Source: Nonomuraea jabiensis (GTDB lineage: Bacteria; Actinomycetota; Actinomycetes; Streptosporangiales; Streptosporangiaceae). From it: a stretch of 64,000 nt of DNA. Where the stretch lies: NCBI RefSeq assembly GCF_014204795.1, contig NZ_JACHMB010000001.1:372001-436000 (forward strand), written 5' to 3'. Under the pieces are notes generated by a model that ran no database searches, was not told the DNA's origin, and worked only from the letters and a program-made list of their open reading frames with translations. The position numbers were made by a program, and so were the translations under genes. Position 1 is the stretch's first letter; each line of letters opens with the position of its first letter. This document shows positions 17,458 through 26,141 of the stretch, one piece after another.

Positions 17458-18643
17458 TCGGCGTCGTGCGGTGCTGACCGGGCTTGGTGCCGTCTCCTGC
17501 CTGGGCGCGGGCGCCGAGGCTCACTGGGCCGGTCTGCTCGCGGGTGGAGCGGCGCCCCGCGAGGTCGATCTGCCGTACATGCACATGCGGGCCAGGCGTA
17601 TGTACCTGACACCACCTTCCGCGATCCCCGCCGACCCCGGCACCCACGCCGGGATCCCGCTCGGCCCGGCCCCGCGTATGGCGGTCGCGGCCGCACGTGA
17701 AGCACTCGCGGACGCCGGCATCGGCCGCGGCGACACCGTACGCATCCCCGTCGTGATGGGCGTCGAGATGGGCAACGCGAGCGTTCAGGAAGAGCAGCGC
17801 GGCGCGGGCGGCACCCCGCCGTGGACCCCGCTCGCGGTCACCGCCGCGGTCGTCGCCGAGGCGGTCGGCTCGCGGGCGGGCACCGCCGGCTTGGGCAACG
17901 CCTGCGCCGCGGGCGGCTACGCGCTCGGCGTCGCGCTGGACGTCATCCGTGCCGGCGAGGCCGACGTGGTGCTCGTCGGCGGCGCGGAGGGCATCACCCG
18001 GGTCGGCATGGCCGGGTTCGACCGGATCCGGGTGACCGATCCGTACGGCTGCCGGCCGTTCGCCCGCGACCGGGCGGGCACCGTGTTCGCCGACGGCGCC
18101 GCGTTCGCGGTCCTCGAATCCGCCGCCCACGCCGCATCGCGGGGAACCCGGCCGTACGCGGAGCTCGGCGCCGCCGCCTGGAGCTGCGACGCCTACCACC
18201 ACCCCACCGCCCCGGAGCCCGAGGCGGTGCAACTGGTCCGGGCCATGCGGAACGCGCTCGCCGACGCCGGAGTCCGGCCGGAGCAGGTGGGCTGTGTGCT
18301 GCCGCACGCGACCGGCACCCCCGTCAACGACGCGGTGGAAAGCCGGGCACTACGCCGCGTTTTCGGCGATTCCTCCGGCCGTCCACCGGTGTTCGCGCTC
18401 AAGGCGCTCATCGGCCACACCTCGGGGGCCGCGGGCATGTTCGCGTGCCTGACCGCGGCGCTCATCGCCTTCCGGGCCCGGATCCCGGCCAACGCGCCCC
18501 TGGACCAGGACCCGGAGTGCGACGTGTGGCTGCCGCAGGACGGGCCCGTACCGCTGAACCGGCCGGCCGTGCTCGTCAACTCGTGCGCGACCGGCGGAAT
18601 CAACGCCTCGTTCGTGCTCTCGCGGGTGGGAGACCCGGCATGA
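17444..18643 (+). CDS. Ketosynthase (KS-alpha, second pair)
   Basis: 399 residues; GGAGGTGA precedes ATG 17444, inside the end of the previous gene. Catalytic residues intact: Cys154 in GNACAAGGYAL, His288 in PHATGTPVNDA, Lys and His325 in ALKALIGHTSGAAG. It is clearly divergent from the KS at 15269, so it is a distinct paralogue rather than a recent duplicate. Two KS-alpha/KS-beta pairs with one free ACP suggest successive or alternative elongation stages, as reported for some polyene-forming type II systems. Confidence 0.9.
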   Translation: MMVPDRRRAVLTGLGAVSCLGAGAEAHWAGLLAGGAAPREVDLPYMHMRARRMYLTPPSAIPADPGTHAGIPLGPAPRMAVAAAREALADAGIGRGDTVRIPVVMGVEMGNASVQEEQRGAGGTPPWTPLAVTAAVVAEAVGSRAGTAGLGNACAAGGYALGVALDVIRAGEADVVLVGGAEGITRVGMAGFDRIRVTDPYGCRPFARDRAGTVFADGAAFAVLESAAHAASRGTRPYAELGAAAWSCDAYHHPTAPEPEAVQLVRAMRNALADAGVRPEQVGCVLPHATGTPVNDAVESRALRRVFGDSSGRPPVFALKALIGHTSGAAGMFACLTAALIAFRARIPANAPLDQDPECDVWLPQDGPVPLNRPAVLVNSCATGGINASFVLSRVGDPA

Positions 18644-19677
18644 ACGCCCCGGTCCGCGTACGCGTCCTCGGCCTCGGGATGATCGCCCCCGGCGCCCTCC
18701 GGCCGGCCCGCGCCCTCGAACCTCCCGTGGAACCGTTTCCCGGCTGGTTCGACGCCGAGGCGCTGCTCCCCGGCCGCGGCTACCGGAAACTGCCGCCGGC
18801 CTGCCGGTACCTGCTCGCTGCGGCCCGCTCGGCACTCGACGACACCGGTACGTGGTTCGCCGGCCTCCCACCACAGGACCGGGCGGCCGTGATCGGCGGC
18901 AACAACGCGGGAGCCGCGCTCCAGGACGACTTCGACCGTACCGTCATCGCCACGGGGGCGGCGGATCTGTCCCCGGCGCGCGTACCGTACATGGCGCTGA
19001 GCATGTTCGGCGGCCGACTGGCCCCGGAACACGGGCTGCAGGCATTGGTCCTGACCACCAACTCCCCGGCGGTCGCCGGACTGGAGGCCGTACAGACGGC
19101 GGCGCGCGCACTGGCCGCCGGGCGTGCCACGGCTGTGCTCGCGGGCGCCGTCGAAGACCGGCCCGCGCCCGTCCAGGGCGGTGGGTCCGCGCACGACCTC
19201 GGCGCCGCCGTGCTCGTGTGCGTACAGGAAGGTGTTCCGGTCGCCGGAGAACGGGCGTACGGCCACTGCTCCGTGCGCGGCGCGTTCGTCGGCGCGGCGG
19301 GCGGGGTGCCCGAGACCTCCGACGTACTCGACCCGCTGTGGAAGGAACTCCTCGCCGACGGCCGGCCGGTCGCGCGCATCGACGCCGTGCTCGACGACTC
19401 GCCCGCGGGAGCGGCGGTCGCCGGGTGGCTGGCCGCACGCGCGGGCGACCGCGCCGTCACCATCCTCACCCGGCCGCCGGGCAGCGGATCCCTCGCACCG
19501 CTGCGCCGCGTGGTCGGCCGGATGGCGGCCGGTACGGCCGAGCGGGCCGTGGTGCTCGCCGTGTCCACGCACGGCCACGTCTCGATCGCCGACGTGCTCC
19601 CTGGCACGGCGAACCCTTACACATCCACCGAACAGGCATCACCGACCCCGAAAGGCAGGACCCCATGGCAACCCTGA
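18640..19677 (+). CDS. Chain-length-factor-like KS (KS-beta, second pair)
   Basis: 345 residues, ATGA overlap with the KS before it. KS fold features remain (AAVIGGNNAGAAL, VPYMALSMFGGRLAPEHGLQ) but the active-site region reads VLTTNSPAVAGLEA with no cysteine, and neither active-site histidine motif can be found. It is shorter and more degenerate than ordinary KS proteins, consistent with a non-catalytic partner of the 17444 ketosynthase. The last 13 bp overlap the ACP gene. Confidence 0.75.
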   Translation: MNAPVRVRVLGLGMIAPGALRPARALEPPVEPFPGWFDAEALLPGRGYRKLPPACRYLLAAARSALDDTGTWFAGLPPQDRAAVIGGNNAGAALQDDFDRTVIATGAADLSPARVPYMALSMFGGRLAPEHGLQALVLTTNSPAVAGLEAVQTAARALAAGRATAVLAGAVEDRPAPVQGGGSAHDLGAAVLVCVQEGVPVAGERAYGHCSVRGAFVGAAGGVPETSDVLDPLWKELLADGRPVARIDAVLDDSPAGAAVAGWLAARAGDRAVTILTRPPGSGSLAPLRRVVGRMAAGTAERAVVLAVSTHGHVSIADVLPGTANPYTSTEQASPTPKGRTPWQP

Positions 19678-19916
19678 TCCCCACCCGCGACGAGCTGCGC
19701 GACTTCTTCGCCGAAGAGCTCGAACTCCCGGCCGACGTCGTCGGCTACGAGAGCGACTTCGAGGCCGACCTCGGCGTCGACTCGCTCGCCACCATGGAGA
19801 TCCTCGTGCAGTTGGAGAAGAAGTACAGCATCCGTCTGGAGGAGTCCGAGTTCGCCGGTCTCACCTCCGTGAACGCCGTCCACGCCTTCCTCGCCGACCG
19901 GCTCGAAGCGGCGTGA
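19665..19916 (+). CDS. Free acyl carrier protein
   Basis: 83 residues, the expected size. The phosphopantetheine attachment site is the serine of DLGVDSLATMEIL in a helix-2 context, with an acidic surface typical of type II carrier proteins. It starts within the end of the second KS-beta gene and is followed after 2 bp by the ketoreductase. It is the only free-standing carrier in the operon and should hold the growing chain for both KS pairs, alongside the carrier domain of the ligase fusion. Confidence 0.92.
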   Translation: MATLIPTRDELRDFFAEELELPADVVGYESDFEADLGVDSLATMEILVQLEKKYSIRLEESEFAGLTSVNAVHAFLADRLEAA

Positions 19917-19918
19917 GC

Positions 19919-20665
19919 ATGACGGGCGCCCACCGCCCGGTCGCCATCGTGACCGGGGGATCACGTGGCATCGGCCGCGCTGTCGTGACCCGCCTGGCCG
20001 CCGACGGGTTCGACGTCGCGTTCTGCTACCGCACCCGTAAGGACGCCGCGGAGGAGGTGGCGGCCGAGGCCGGGGCGGCGGGTGCCCGCGTGCTCGCGTA
20101 CGAGGCCGACGTCGCGTCCGCCGACCAGGCCCGGGCGCTGGTCGCGGCCGCCGAAGAGCACCTCGGGCCGCTGTCGGTGCTCGTCACCTGCGCCGGCATC
20201 GTCCGGGACCGGCCGCTGGCACGCATGACCGACGCCGAATGGGACGATGTGATCCAGACCAACCTGTACGGCACGTACCACGTCTGTCGTGCCGCCGCGC
20301 TCCCGCTCATGCGGCATGGCAGCGGCTCGATCGTCACGCTGTCCTCGGTCGCGGCCGCGCACGGCGGCCCGGCACAGAGCAACTACGCCGCGTCCAAGGC
20401 CGGCATCGTGGGCTTCACCGCGTCCTTGGCGCGCGAACTCGCCCGGTCCGGGGTGCGCGCGAACGTCGTCGCGCCCGGGCTGATCACCACCGACATCACC
20501 AGCGATCTGCCGCCCAAGGTGCAGGCGTCCATCATCGGGAAGATCCCGCTGCGCCGGCCCGGGACTCCCGGCGAGGTCGCCGATCTGGTCGCCTTCCTGG
20601 TCTCCGACCGCGCCCGCTACATCACCGGGCAGGTCATCGGCGTCGATGGAGGGCTGGTGCCGTGA
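19919..20665 (+). CDS. FabG-like 3-oxoacyl-ACP reductase (KR)
   Basis: 248-residue SDR with TGGSRGIGRA near residue 13, CAGIVRD, catalytic Ser in LSSVAA, YAASK, and the FabG-type ending GQVIGVDGGLVP. It matches FabG/type II ketoreductases closely, including NLYGTYHV and APGLITTDIT. It presumably reduces each beta-keto group on the ACP, making this a reducing system. ATG 19919 is chosen; an in-frame GTG at 19913 overlaps the ACP stop. Confidence 0.92.
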   Translation: MTGAHRPVAIVTGGSRGIGRAVVTRLAADGFDVAFCYRTRKDAAEEVAAEAGAAGARVLAYEADVASADQARALVAAAEEHLGPLSVLVTCAGIVRDRPLARMTDAEWDDVIQTNLYGTYHVCRAAALPLMRHGSGSIVTLSSVAAAHGGPAQSNYAASKAGIVGFTASLARELARSGVRANVVAPGLITTDITSDLPPKVQASIIGKIPLRRPGTPGEVADLVAFLVSDRARYITGQVIGVDGGLVP

Positions 20666-20780
20666 CCGCGTCCGCCACCGGCCGTCCGGGCTCCGGCTCC
20701 AGCTCCGTGGCCGCATCCGCCACCGGCCGTCCGGGCTCCGGCTCCGGCTCCGGTTCCGGTTCCGGTTCCGGCGTCGGCTA
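20662..20780 (+). repeat. Tandem repeat encoding Gly-Ser tail
   Basis: A block of about 27-30 bp encoding SATGRPGSGS occurs twice (near 20670 and 20710), followed by several GGCTCC/GGTTCC hexamers. The array lies entirely inside the first 38 codons of the flavoprotein and stays in frame. Hexamer and 9-mer-type units can expand or contract without frameshift. Confidence 0.75.
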
Positions 20781-21960
20781 TGACGTGATCGTCGTGGGTG
20801 CCCGCTGCGGCGGAGCGCCCGCGGCGATGTTGCTGGCCCGCGCGGGCTACCGCGTCCTCATGCTGGACCGCGCTCGCTTCCCCCGCGACACCCTGTCCAC
20901 CCTGTACATCCACCAACCCGGCACCGCCCTGCTCGACCGCTGGGGCCTGCTCGACCGGGTCGCCGCCACCGGCTGCCCGCCGATCACCTCGGCCATGCAC
21001 CGCATGGGCCAAGTCGCCGTCGAAGGCGCTCCCACTCCGGTTCACGGCGTCCACGTGGCCTACGCGCCACGGCGTTACCTCCTCGACACCCTCCTCGCCA
21101 AGGCCGCGACCGACGCCGGAGCGGAGTTCCGCGAGGATTGCCGGGTCACCGACGTGGTCGTCGAGGACGGGCGGGCCGTCGGGGTGCGATGGCGTACCGC
21201 CTCCGGCAGCGGCACCGACCGCGCCGCGCTGGTCGTCGGCGCGGACGGTATGCGCTCGGTCGTGGCGGGCGCCGTACGTGCCGAGACGGTCCGCGAACAC
21301 CCGCCGCTGACCTGCGTCTACTACGGCTACTGGGAGGGGGTGCCGGTCACCAGGTTCGAGGCCCACTCGGTACGCGGCCGCTGGGTCGGCTGCCTGCCCA
21401 CCAACGACGGCCGTACCCTGCTCGCGGTGTACTTCCCCCAGGCCGAGTTCGAGGCTGTCCGTCGCAACCTGCCCGCCGCCTACCTGGGCGGACTCGCGGC
21501 CGCGGCGCCGGAACTGTACGAACGCGCCCTCGCCGGCACCCGGGTCGGCCCGCTCCGCGGCAGCGGCACACAGCGGAACTTCTTCCGCCGCGCGGCCGGA
21601 CCCGGATGGGTGCTGGTCGGCGACGCGGGACACCACAAGGACTCCATCACCGCCGACGGCATCACCGCGGCGTTCCAGCAGGCGGCGCTCCTGGCCGCCC
21701 ACCTGGGCGCCGACCTGCCCGATCCGGCGCGCCGGCAGGCCGCGTTGGAGCGCTATGCCCTCGACCGCGACCGCCTGCTCGCCGCCCGCTACTCCGACAC
21801 CCTCGCGCTCGCCCGGCTCCGCGCCGACCGGGTGGAGGCCCGGATCGCCGGGCTCGCGCACGACCCGGCGTGGGTGCAGGCGTTCTTCGACCGCGCGGCG
21901 GGCACCGGTCCCGACCTCGTGCCCGTGCCTGGTAACCGGTCTGAGGAGGTACCGGCGTGA
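20662..21960 (+). CDS. FAD-dependent oxidoreductase (GGR/monooxygenase fold)
   Basis: 432 residues, GTGA overlap with the KR. After a low-complexity tail of about 38 residues comes a para-hydroxybenzoate-hydroxylase-type FAD fold: VIVVGARCGGAPAAMLLARA (dinucleotide loop), VVGADGMRS, and GDAGHHKDSITADGI binding the FAD phosphate. The family includes geranylgeranyl reductases, aromatic hydroxylases and halogenases. The halogenase WxWxIP signature is absent. In the operon it could reduce or oxidise chain double bonds or hydroxylate the product. The N-terminus repeats ATGRPGSGS twice and then runs Gly-Ser, the result of short tandem DNA repeats. Confidence 0.8.
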   Translation: MTASATGRPGSGSSSVAASATGRPGSGSGSGSGSGSGVGYDVIVVGARCGGAPAAMLLARAGYRVLMLDRARFPRDTLSTLYIHQPGTALLDRWGLLDRVAATGCPPITSAMHRMGQVAVEGAPTPVHGVHVAYAPRRYLLDTLLAKAATDAGAEFREDCRVTDVVVEDGRAVGVRWRTASGSGTDRAALVVGADGMRSVVAGAVRAETVREHPPLTCVYYGYWEGVPVTRFEAHSVRGRWVGCLPTNDGRTLLAVYFPQAEFEAVRRNLPAAYLGGLAAAAPELYERALAGTRVGPLRGSGTQRNFFRRAAGPGWVLVGDAGHHKDSITADGITAAFQQAALLAAHLGADLPDPARRQAALERYALDRDRLLAARYSDTLALARLRADRVEARIAGLAHDPAWVQAFFDRAAGTGPDLVPVPGNRSEEVPA

Positions 21961-22859
21961 TCGCCGAACAGTACGGAATCGCCTTTCCCGGACAGGGCAT
22001 CACGGCGCAGACGCTGCGCTCCGCCCTGTGGGCCCACGTCCGGCACCCGCTGGTCGCCCGGCTGCTGACGACGTTCGGCGCGGCGGATCCCGAGGCGCTG
22101 GACCTCGGTGACACCTCGGTCGTCCAGCCCGCCACCTTCGCCGCCGGCCTCGCGGCGGCCCACACGGCCTTCGGGCCGGACCACCGCCCACCGGTGGCGC
22201 TCGGCCACAGCCTGGGCGAGCTGACCGCCGCGGCGTACGCCGGATTCCTCCGTACCGACGAGGGCTTCGAACTGGCCGTGGACCGCGGCCGGTTGTGCCG
22301 CGACCAGAGCCTGCGCAGGCCCGGGGCGATGGTCGCGATCGTCGGCGCCGACGCGGGCGAACTCGAATGGCTGCGCCGGAGCGTGGTCGCCGAGCACGGC
22401 GAGATCCTCGACGTCGCCGGGCTCAACAGCGCCCGGCAGACCGTACTGTCGGGCGCTCCCGAGGCGGTGGCCGCGGCCGTACGCATCGCCGAGGAACAGT
22501 GCCTGCGCGCCGAAGTGCTGCCGATACCCGGCGGTTTCCACAGTCCGCTGATGATGGACGCCGTCCCGGCGTGGCGGCGCCGTCTGGAGTCTGCGGACTT
22601 CCGCCCGAGTACGACCCGATTCGTCTCCGCGATCGACGTACGACCGCACACCGACCCGGTCCAGGTCCGAGAACAACTCGCGCGCGGCCTGGTGCTCCCG
22701 GTGCGCTGGCACGAGGCCGTGCGTACGGTACGGGACCTCGACGTGCCCGGCCTCGTCGACGCCGGACCGGGTACGACCCTGCTCAAACTCGGACGCCGCG
22801 CCCGCATCCTCAAGTTCACCGGCCTCGGCGCGCTGCCCGAACCGGTTCCACCCGGGTGA
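21957..22859 (+). CDS. Malonyl-CoA:ACP transacylase-like acyltransferase
   Basis: 300-residue discrete acyltransferase. The nucleophile elbow GHSLGE contains Ser85, the oxyanion FPGQG motif is present as AFPGQGI, and the catalytic histidine is probably in GGFHSPLM. This is the FabD/AT fold. A GHSLGE/GGFHSP pattern fits malonyl-type acyltransferases, although the usual YASH or HAFH signature is not directly comparable here. GAGGAGGT lies upstream of GTG 21957, which overlaps the flavoprotein stop. Having a dedicated transacylase is uncommon for type II clusters, most of which borrow FabD. Confidence 0.87.
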   Translation: MIAEQYGIAFPGQGITAQTLRSALWAHVRHPLVARLLTTFGAADPEALDLGDTSVVQPATFAAGLAAAHTAFGPDHRPPVALGHSLGELTAAAYAGFLRTDEGFELAVDRGRLCRDQSLRRPGAMVAIVGADAGELEWLRRSVVAEHGEILDVAGLNSARQTVLSGAPEAVAAAVRIAEEQCLRAEVLPIPGGFHSPLMMDAVPAWRRRLESADFRPSTTRFVSAIDVRPHTDPVQVREQLARGLVLPVRWHEAVRTVRDLDVPGLVDAGPGTTLLKLGRRARILKFTGLGALPEPVPPG

Positions 22860-22941
22860 AGGCGGCCCGCTGAGCACCGCCGTTCGACCACGTGACCCAC
22901 AAGCGGACCAGCCCCGCCTGCCGCGCGACCGAAGGGCGCCC

Positions 22942-24156
22942 ATGCACCACCACGATCCCACCGCGGATGCCGTGCTCGACCCCGGCATCGTCCCCGACGG
23001 CACCGCATCCGCCGCCGGACCGGCCCGCCACGTGCTGCTCACCGGCGCCACCGGCTTCCTCGGCGCGTTCCTGCTCCGCGAGCTCCTCGACCGCGCCGAC
23101 GCCGACGTGTGGTGCCTGGTGCGCGCCGACAGCGACCACCACGCGGCGTCCCGCCTGCGCGAGGCCATGCGGCGCTATCTGATCTGGGACGACCGGTCGG
23201 CCGGGCGCGTCATCCCGGTCGCCGGAGACCTGACCGCGCCCGGCCTCGGCCTGACGCCCGCCCGCTGGGCGGAACTCGCCGAGCGGATCGACGCCGTGCA
23301 ACACGCCGGCGCCCAGGTCGGCCACGCCGCACCGTACGCCGCGCTGCGGGCGGCCAACGTGTACGGCACCCAGGAGATCATCCGGTTGGCCTGCGAGCGC
23401 CGCGGCAAGCCGCTCAGCTTCATCTCCACCGCCGCCGTACCGGGTGATCCGGCGGACCGTACCGCGGCACCTCCTCCGCCGGGGCGCCCGGGCGGAGGCT
23501 ATGTCACCGGCAAATGGGTCGCCGAGCGCCTGGTCCGGCAGGCCGGCGACCGCGGGCTGCCGGTACGGATCCACCGCCCCGGCCGCATCAGCGGCCACTC
23601 CGTCACCGGAGCCTGCCAACTCGACGACGGAATATGGCACTTCGTACGAGCCATCGCCCTGCTCGGCCTGGCCCCCGTCGTCGCGGCGCCCGACGGCGGC
23701 GGCCCCGCGGTGTCGTTCTCGCCGGTCGACTACGTCGCCCGCGCCATCGTCCACATGTCCGCGCAGGACGCTGGACCGGCCCCGCTGCGCTACCTGGTCA
23801 ACCATTCCCGCATGCCGCTGAGCGACCTGATCGGCCACGTGGCCAAGCGGTACGCCGTCTCCTACGTCTCGTGCGAAACCTGGCTCGAACGCCTGTGGCA
23901 GGCACGGCACCGGCACGACGGCGCGCTGCTCAAGGCCGGCGTCCTGGTGAAGTACTACCGGGCGCTGCTCACCGGAACCGGCCGCCCGCCGACCGCCGAC
24001 GACCGGAACACCGTACGGGACCTGGCCGGAACCGGCATCACCTGCCCGCCCCTGGACGGCGCCCTCATCGGGGTGTACCTCGACTACTTCCAATCAGCGG
24101 GCTTCCTCCCGGTACCGCCGACACACCTGAACCGAGAGTGCGGGATTTGGCGGTAG
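22942..24156 (+). CDS. Stand-alone thioester reductase (R domain)
   Basis: 404 residues of the extended-SDR thioester-reductase family that forms the last domain of many NRPS/PKS and carboxylic-acid reductases. It carries LLTGATGFLGAFLLRELL (NADP loop) near residue 32, catalytic Ser/Thr in FISTAAV, YVTGK with Tyr and Lys, and the HRPGRISG segment. It should release an ACP-bound chain by two-electron reduction to an aldehyde. It is separated from the transacylase by 82 bp and ends the operon. With the alcohol dehydrogenase at 10507 it suggests an alcohol or aldehyde product. Confidence 0.88.
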   Translation: MHHHDPTADAVLDPGIVPDGTASAAGPARHVLLTGATGFLGAFLLRELLDRADADVWCLVRADSDHHAASRLREAMRRYLIWDDRSAGRVIPVAGDLTAPGLGLTPARWAELAERIDAVQHAGAQVGHAAPYAALRAANVYGTQEIIRLACERRGKPLSFISTAAVPGDPADRTAAPPPPGRPGGGYVTGKWVAERLVRQAGDRGLPVRIHRPGRISGHSVTGACQLDDGIWHFVRAIALLGLAPVVAAPDGGGPAVSFSPVDYVARAIVHMSAQDAGPAPLRYLVNHSRMPLSDLIGHVAKRYAVSYVSCETWLERLWQARHRHDGALLKAGVLVKYYRALLTGTGRPPTADDRNTVRDLAGTGITCPPLDGALIGVYLDYFQSAGFLPVPPTHLNRECGIWR

Positions 24157-24184
24157 TGACCTGCAGCGGCAGCCACTCGGTCGA

Positions 24185-24480
24185 TCAGTGGGTACGGCGG
24201 CGGGGCGCCAGGACCTCGGTGACCTTGGCGATGGCTTCGGCACCGGGGTTGACGTAGCGCATGGCCGTGCGCGGGTTCTTGTGGCGGGTCCTGCCCATGA
24301 TGAGCCGCAGCGGGATCTCGGCCTCGCCGAGGGGGGTGGCGGCGCTGTGGCGCAGCTGGTGCAGATCCAGCCCGGCGTACTTGTCCAGCAGGACGCAGGC
24401 ACGATCGTCACCGAGCCGGGCCCGGCCGGTATGCGGGCAGATGTCGCCGGCGGCGAGCCGCCGAGCCGGGACCACCCCCC
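24185..24480 (-). pseudogene. Tyrosine-recombinase C-terminal fragment
   Basis: The minus strand reads LDLHQLRHSAATPLGEAEIP, LIMGRTRHKNPRTAMRYV and a short tail. HxLRH and the tyrosine in AMRY are the end of a phage-type integrase catalytic domain. The core-binding domain and the first catalytic arginine are missing. It lies 28 bp past the end of the biosynthetic operon, possibly an old insertion boundary. It differs from the integrase pieces at 36505 and 53724. Confidence 0.65.
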
Positions 24481-24530
24481 GCCAGTCCACGCAACCGAGA
24501 GTGTGGTGCAGGACCGCTGACGAATCGAGG

Positions 24531-25280
24531 TCAGTAGGCGAGTTCTCCGATGCCGCCATCGACGCGCAGGACGGTGCCGGCGGTGTAGGCGGACTCGTCA
24601 GAGGCCAGGTAGACAGCCGCCTTTGCCAGCTCGGTGGCGGTGCCGATGCGATGCAGGGGCACGGTCCGCCGAAGCTCGGCGTACAGGGCGGCCTGCCGCT
24701 CGGGGCCGAGTGAGGCGAACGTGTCCGTGAGGGTCGGCCCCGGGCTCAGCCCGTTGACGCGGACGCCCCGCTCCTTCAGCTCGTAGGTCAGCCCGCGCGA
24801 CAGGGACAGCAGGCCGGCCTTGGCGGCGCCGTAGACCGCCGCGTTCCCGTGCCCGATGAAGGCGGAGACGGAGCCGACGAGGATGACGGACGCCTGCCGG
24901 GACAACAGCGGCAGCAGGGCCTTGATCAGGAAGAACGGCCCCTTGAGGTTGGTGGCGACGAGCCGGTCGAACGCCTCCTCGGTCCATTCCTCGATCGGCA
25001 GGTGGGTGACGTCGGCGGCGTTGCTCATCACGACGTCGAGCCGCGGCCACTCCTGCCGCAGCCGCGCCGCGAGCGCCGCCTGGCCGGGCACGTCGCCGGC
25101 GTCGGACAGCACGGGCAGCACCCGGCCGCCCAGCCGCCGGGCGGCCTCCTCCAGACGTTCGCGCGAGCGGCCGGTGATCGCGACGGCCGCTCCCTCGGCG
25201 AGGAACTCGCGGGCGGTCTCGAACCCGATGCCGCTCGTCCCTCCCGTGATCAGGGCGTACTTGCCCTCAAGACGACCCAT
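24531..25280 (-). CDS. Short-chain dehydrogenase/reductase
   Basis: 249 residues; TGGTSGIGFE, SNAAD, catalytic Ser in LVGSVSA, YGAAK, and a C-terminal RVDGGIGELAY. ATG 25280 (MGRLEGKYALITGG) is preferred over 25298 because it matches the family start. It lies downstream of another SDR gene (25362) on the same strand, with TetR divergent from the pair, a common arrangement for small inducible SDR operons. Substrate unknown. Confidence 0.88.
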   Translation of the reverse strand: MGRLEGKYALITGGTSGIGFETAREFLAEGAAVAITGRSRERLEEAARRLGGRVLPVLSDAGDVPGQAALAARLRQEWPRLDVVMSNAADVTHLPIEEWTEEAFDRLVATNLKGPFFLIKALLPLLSRQASVILVGSVSAFIGHGNAAVYGAAKAGLLSLSRGLTYELKERGVRVNGLSPGPTLTDTFASLGPERQAALYAELRRTVPLHRIGTATELAKAAVYLASDESAYTAGTVLRVDGGIGELAY

Positions 25281-25361
25281 TGACGTCAATCTCCTCACTC
25301 GCGCCCGAGCGCGTGGTTCTGGTAACGGTGGTTGTGCAGAGGGACCGGAGCGCGCCCCGGG

Positions 25362-26102
25362 TCAGATGGCGGTGCGGCCTCCGTCGGCGGCCACGACGGC
25401 GCCGGTCACGTAGCCGGCCTGGTCGCCGGCGAGGAAGGCGATCACCTGGGCGACCTCGGCCGGGTCGGCGGCGCGCTTCAGGGCGGTCGTCAGCCCCATG
25501 CCGCCGAGGTCCGGGCCCATGGCCGCCACCACCTTTGAGGTGGTCATCGGGCCAGGCGCCACGGCGTTGACGCGCACGTTGGAGCCGGCGAACTCGGCCG
25601 CCCAGGTGCGGGTCAGCGACTCCAGCGCCGCCTTGGTGGCGCCGTAGACCGCCATCGCCGGCATGCCCAGGGCGGCCGCGGTGGAGCTGACGTTGACGAT
25701 GCTGCCGCCCCCGCCTGCGGCCATCTTCGGCGCGAGCCGGGCCACCAGGACGAACGGCGCGCGCACGTTGACCGCGAAGGCGGCGTCGTAGCCGGCGAGG
25801 TCCTGGTCGGCGGTCGCGCTGAACGGGACGACGCCCGCGTTGTTGACAAGGATGTCCACCGCCCCGGCGTCATCGGCCAGCCGTTGCACGGCCTGCGGGT
25901 CGGCCAGGTCGGCGGGGATGAAGCGCACGGTGCCGGCCGCACTCGCCCGCACGTCATCCACGACCTGGGCGCCACGATCCGGGTCGGTGCCAGTGATGAT
26001 CACGTTGGCCCCGCCTGCGGCGAGGATCCTCGCTGTCGCGTGCCCGAGCCCGCCGATGGCGCCCGATCCGGTGATCAGCGCCGTCTTCCCGTTGAAGTCC
26101 AT
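25362..26102 (-). CDS. Short-chain dehydrogenase/reductase
   Basis: 246 residues; nucleotide loop TGSGAIGGLG (one residue longer than usual), NNAGV, catalytic Ser in VSSTAA, YGATK, ending VAADGGRTAI. ATG 26102 is chosen because the family N-terminus (MDFNGKTALITG) begins here. It is divergent from the TetR gene at 26229 with 126 bp between, containing repeated half-sites, so repression by that TetR is likely. Confidence 0.88.
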   Translation of the reverse strand: MDFNGKTALITGSGAIGGLGHATARILAAGGANVIITGTDPDRGAQVVDDVRASAAGTVRFIPADLADPQAVQRLADDAGAVDILVNNAGVVPFSATADQDLAGYDAAFAVNVRAPFVLVARLAPKMAAGGGGSIVNVSSTAAALGMPAMAVYGATKAALESLTRTWAAEFAGSNVRVNAVAPGPMTTSKVVAAMGPDLGGMGLTTALKRAADPAEVAQVIAFLAGDQAGYVTGAVVAADGGRTAI

Positions 26103-26141
26103 GGGTCCTGCCTCTCGTCCGCCGGCGCGCTCACGCGCCAC

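Noticed and set aside
17821..18640. Long plus-strand alternative frame across the second KS
   Set aside because: Arg/Gly/Pro-rich translation without motifs; the true frame carries intact KS catalytic residues and coupled starts.
20662..21960. Flavin-dependent halogenase
   Set aside because: The WxWxIP signature and the conserved halogenase lysine context are not visible; the FAD motifs fit reductases or monooxygenases equally.
8506..24156. A complete tropone/tropolone pathway
   Set aside because: The PaaZ-like enzyme suggested it, but there are no phenylacetyl-CoA epoxidase, ligase or isomerase genes in the window and the hydratase sits among polyketide genes.
26120..26127. CGCCGGCG, reported as a LmbU-binding sequence
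   Set aside because: This octamer recurs by chance in DNA of this GC content, and its position next to the SDR start is not distinctive.
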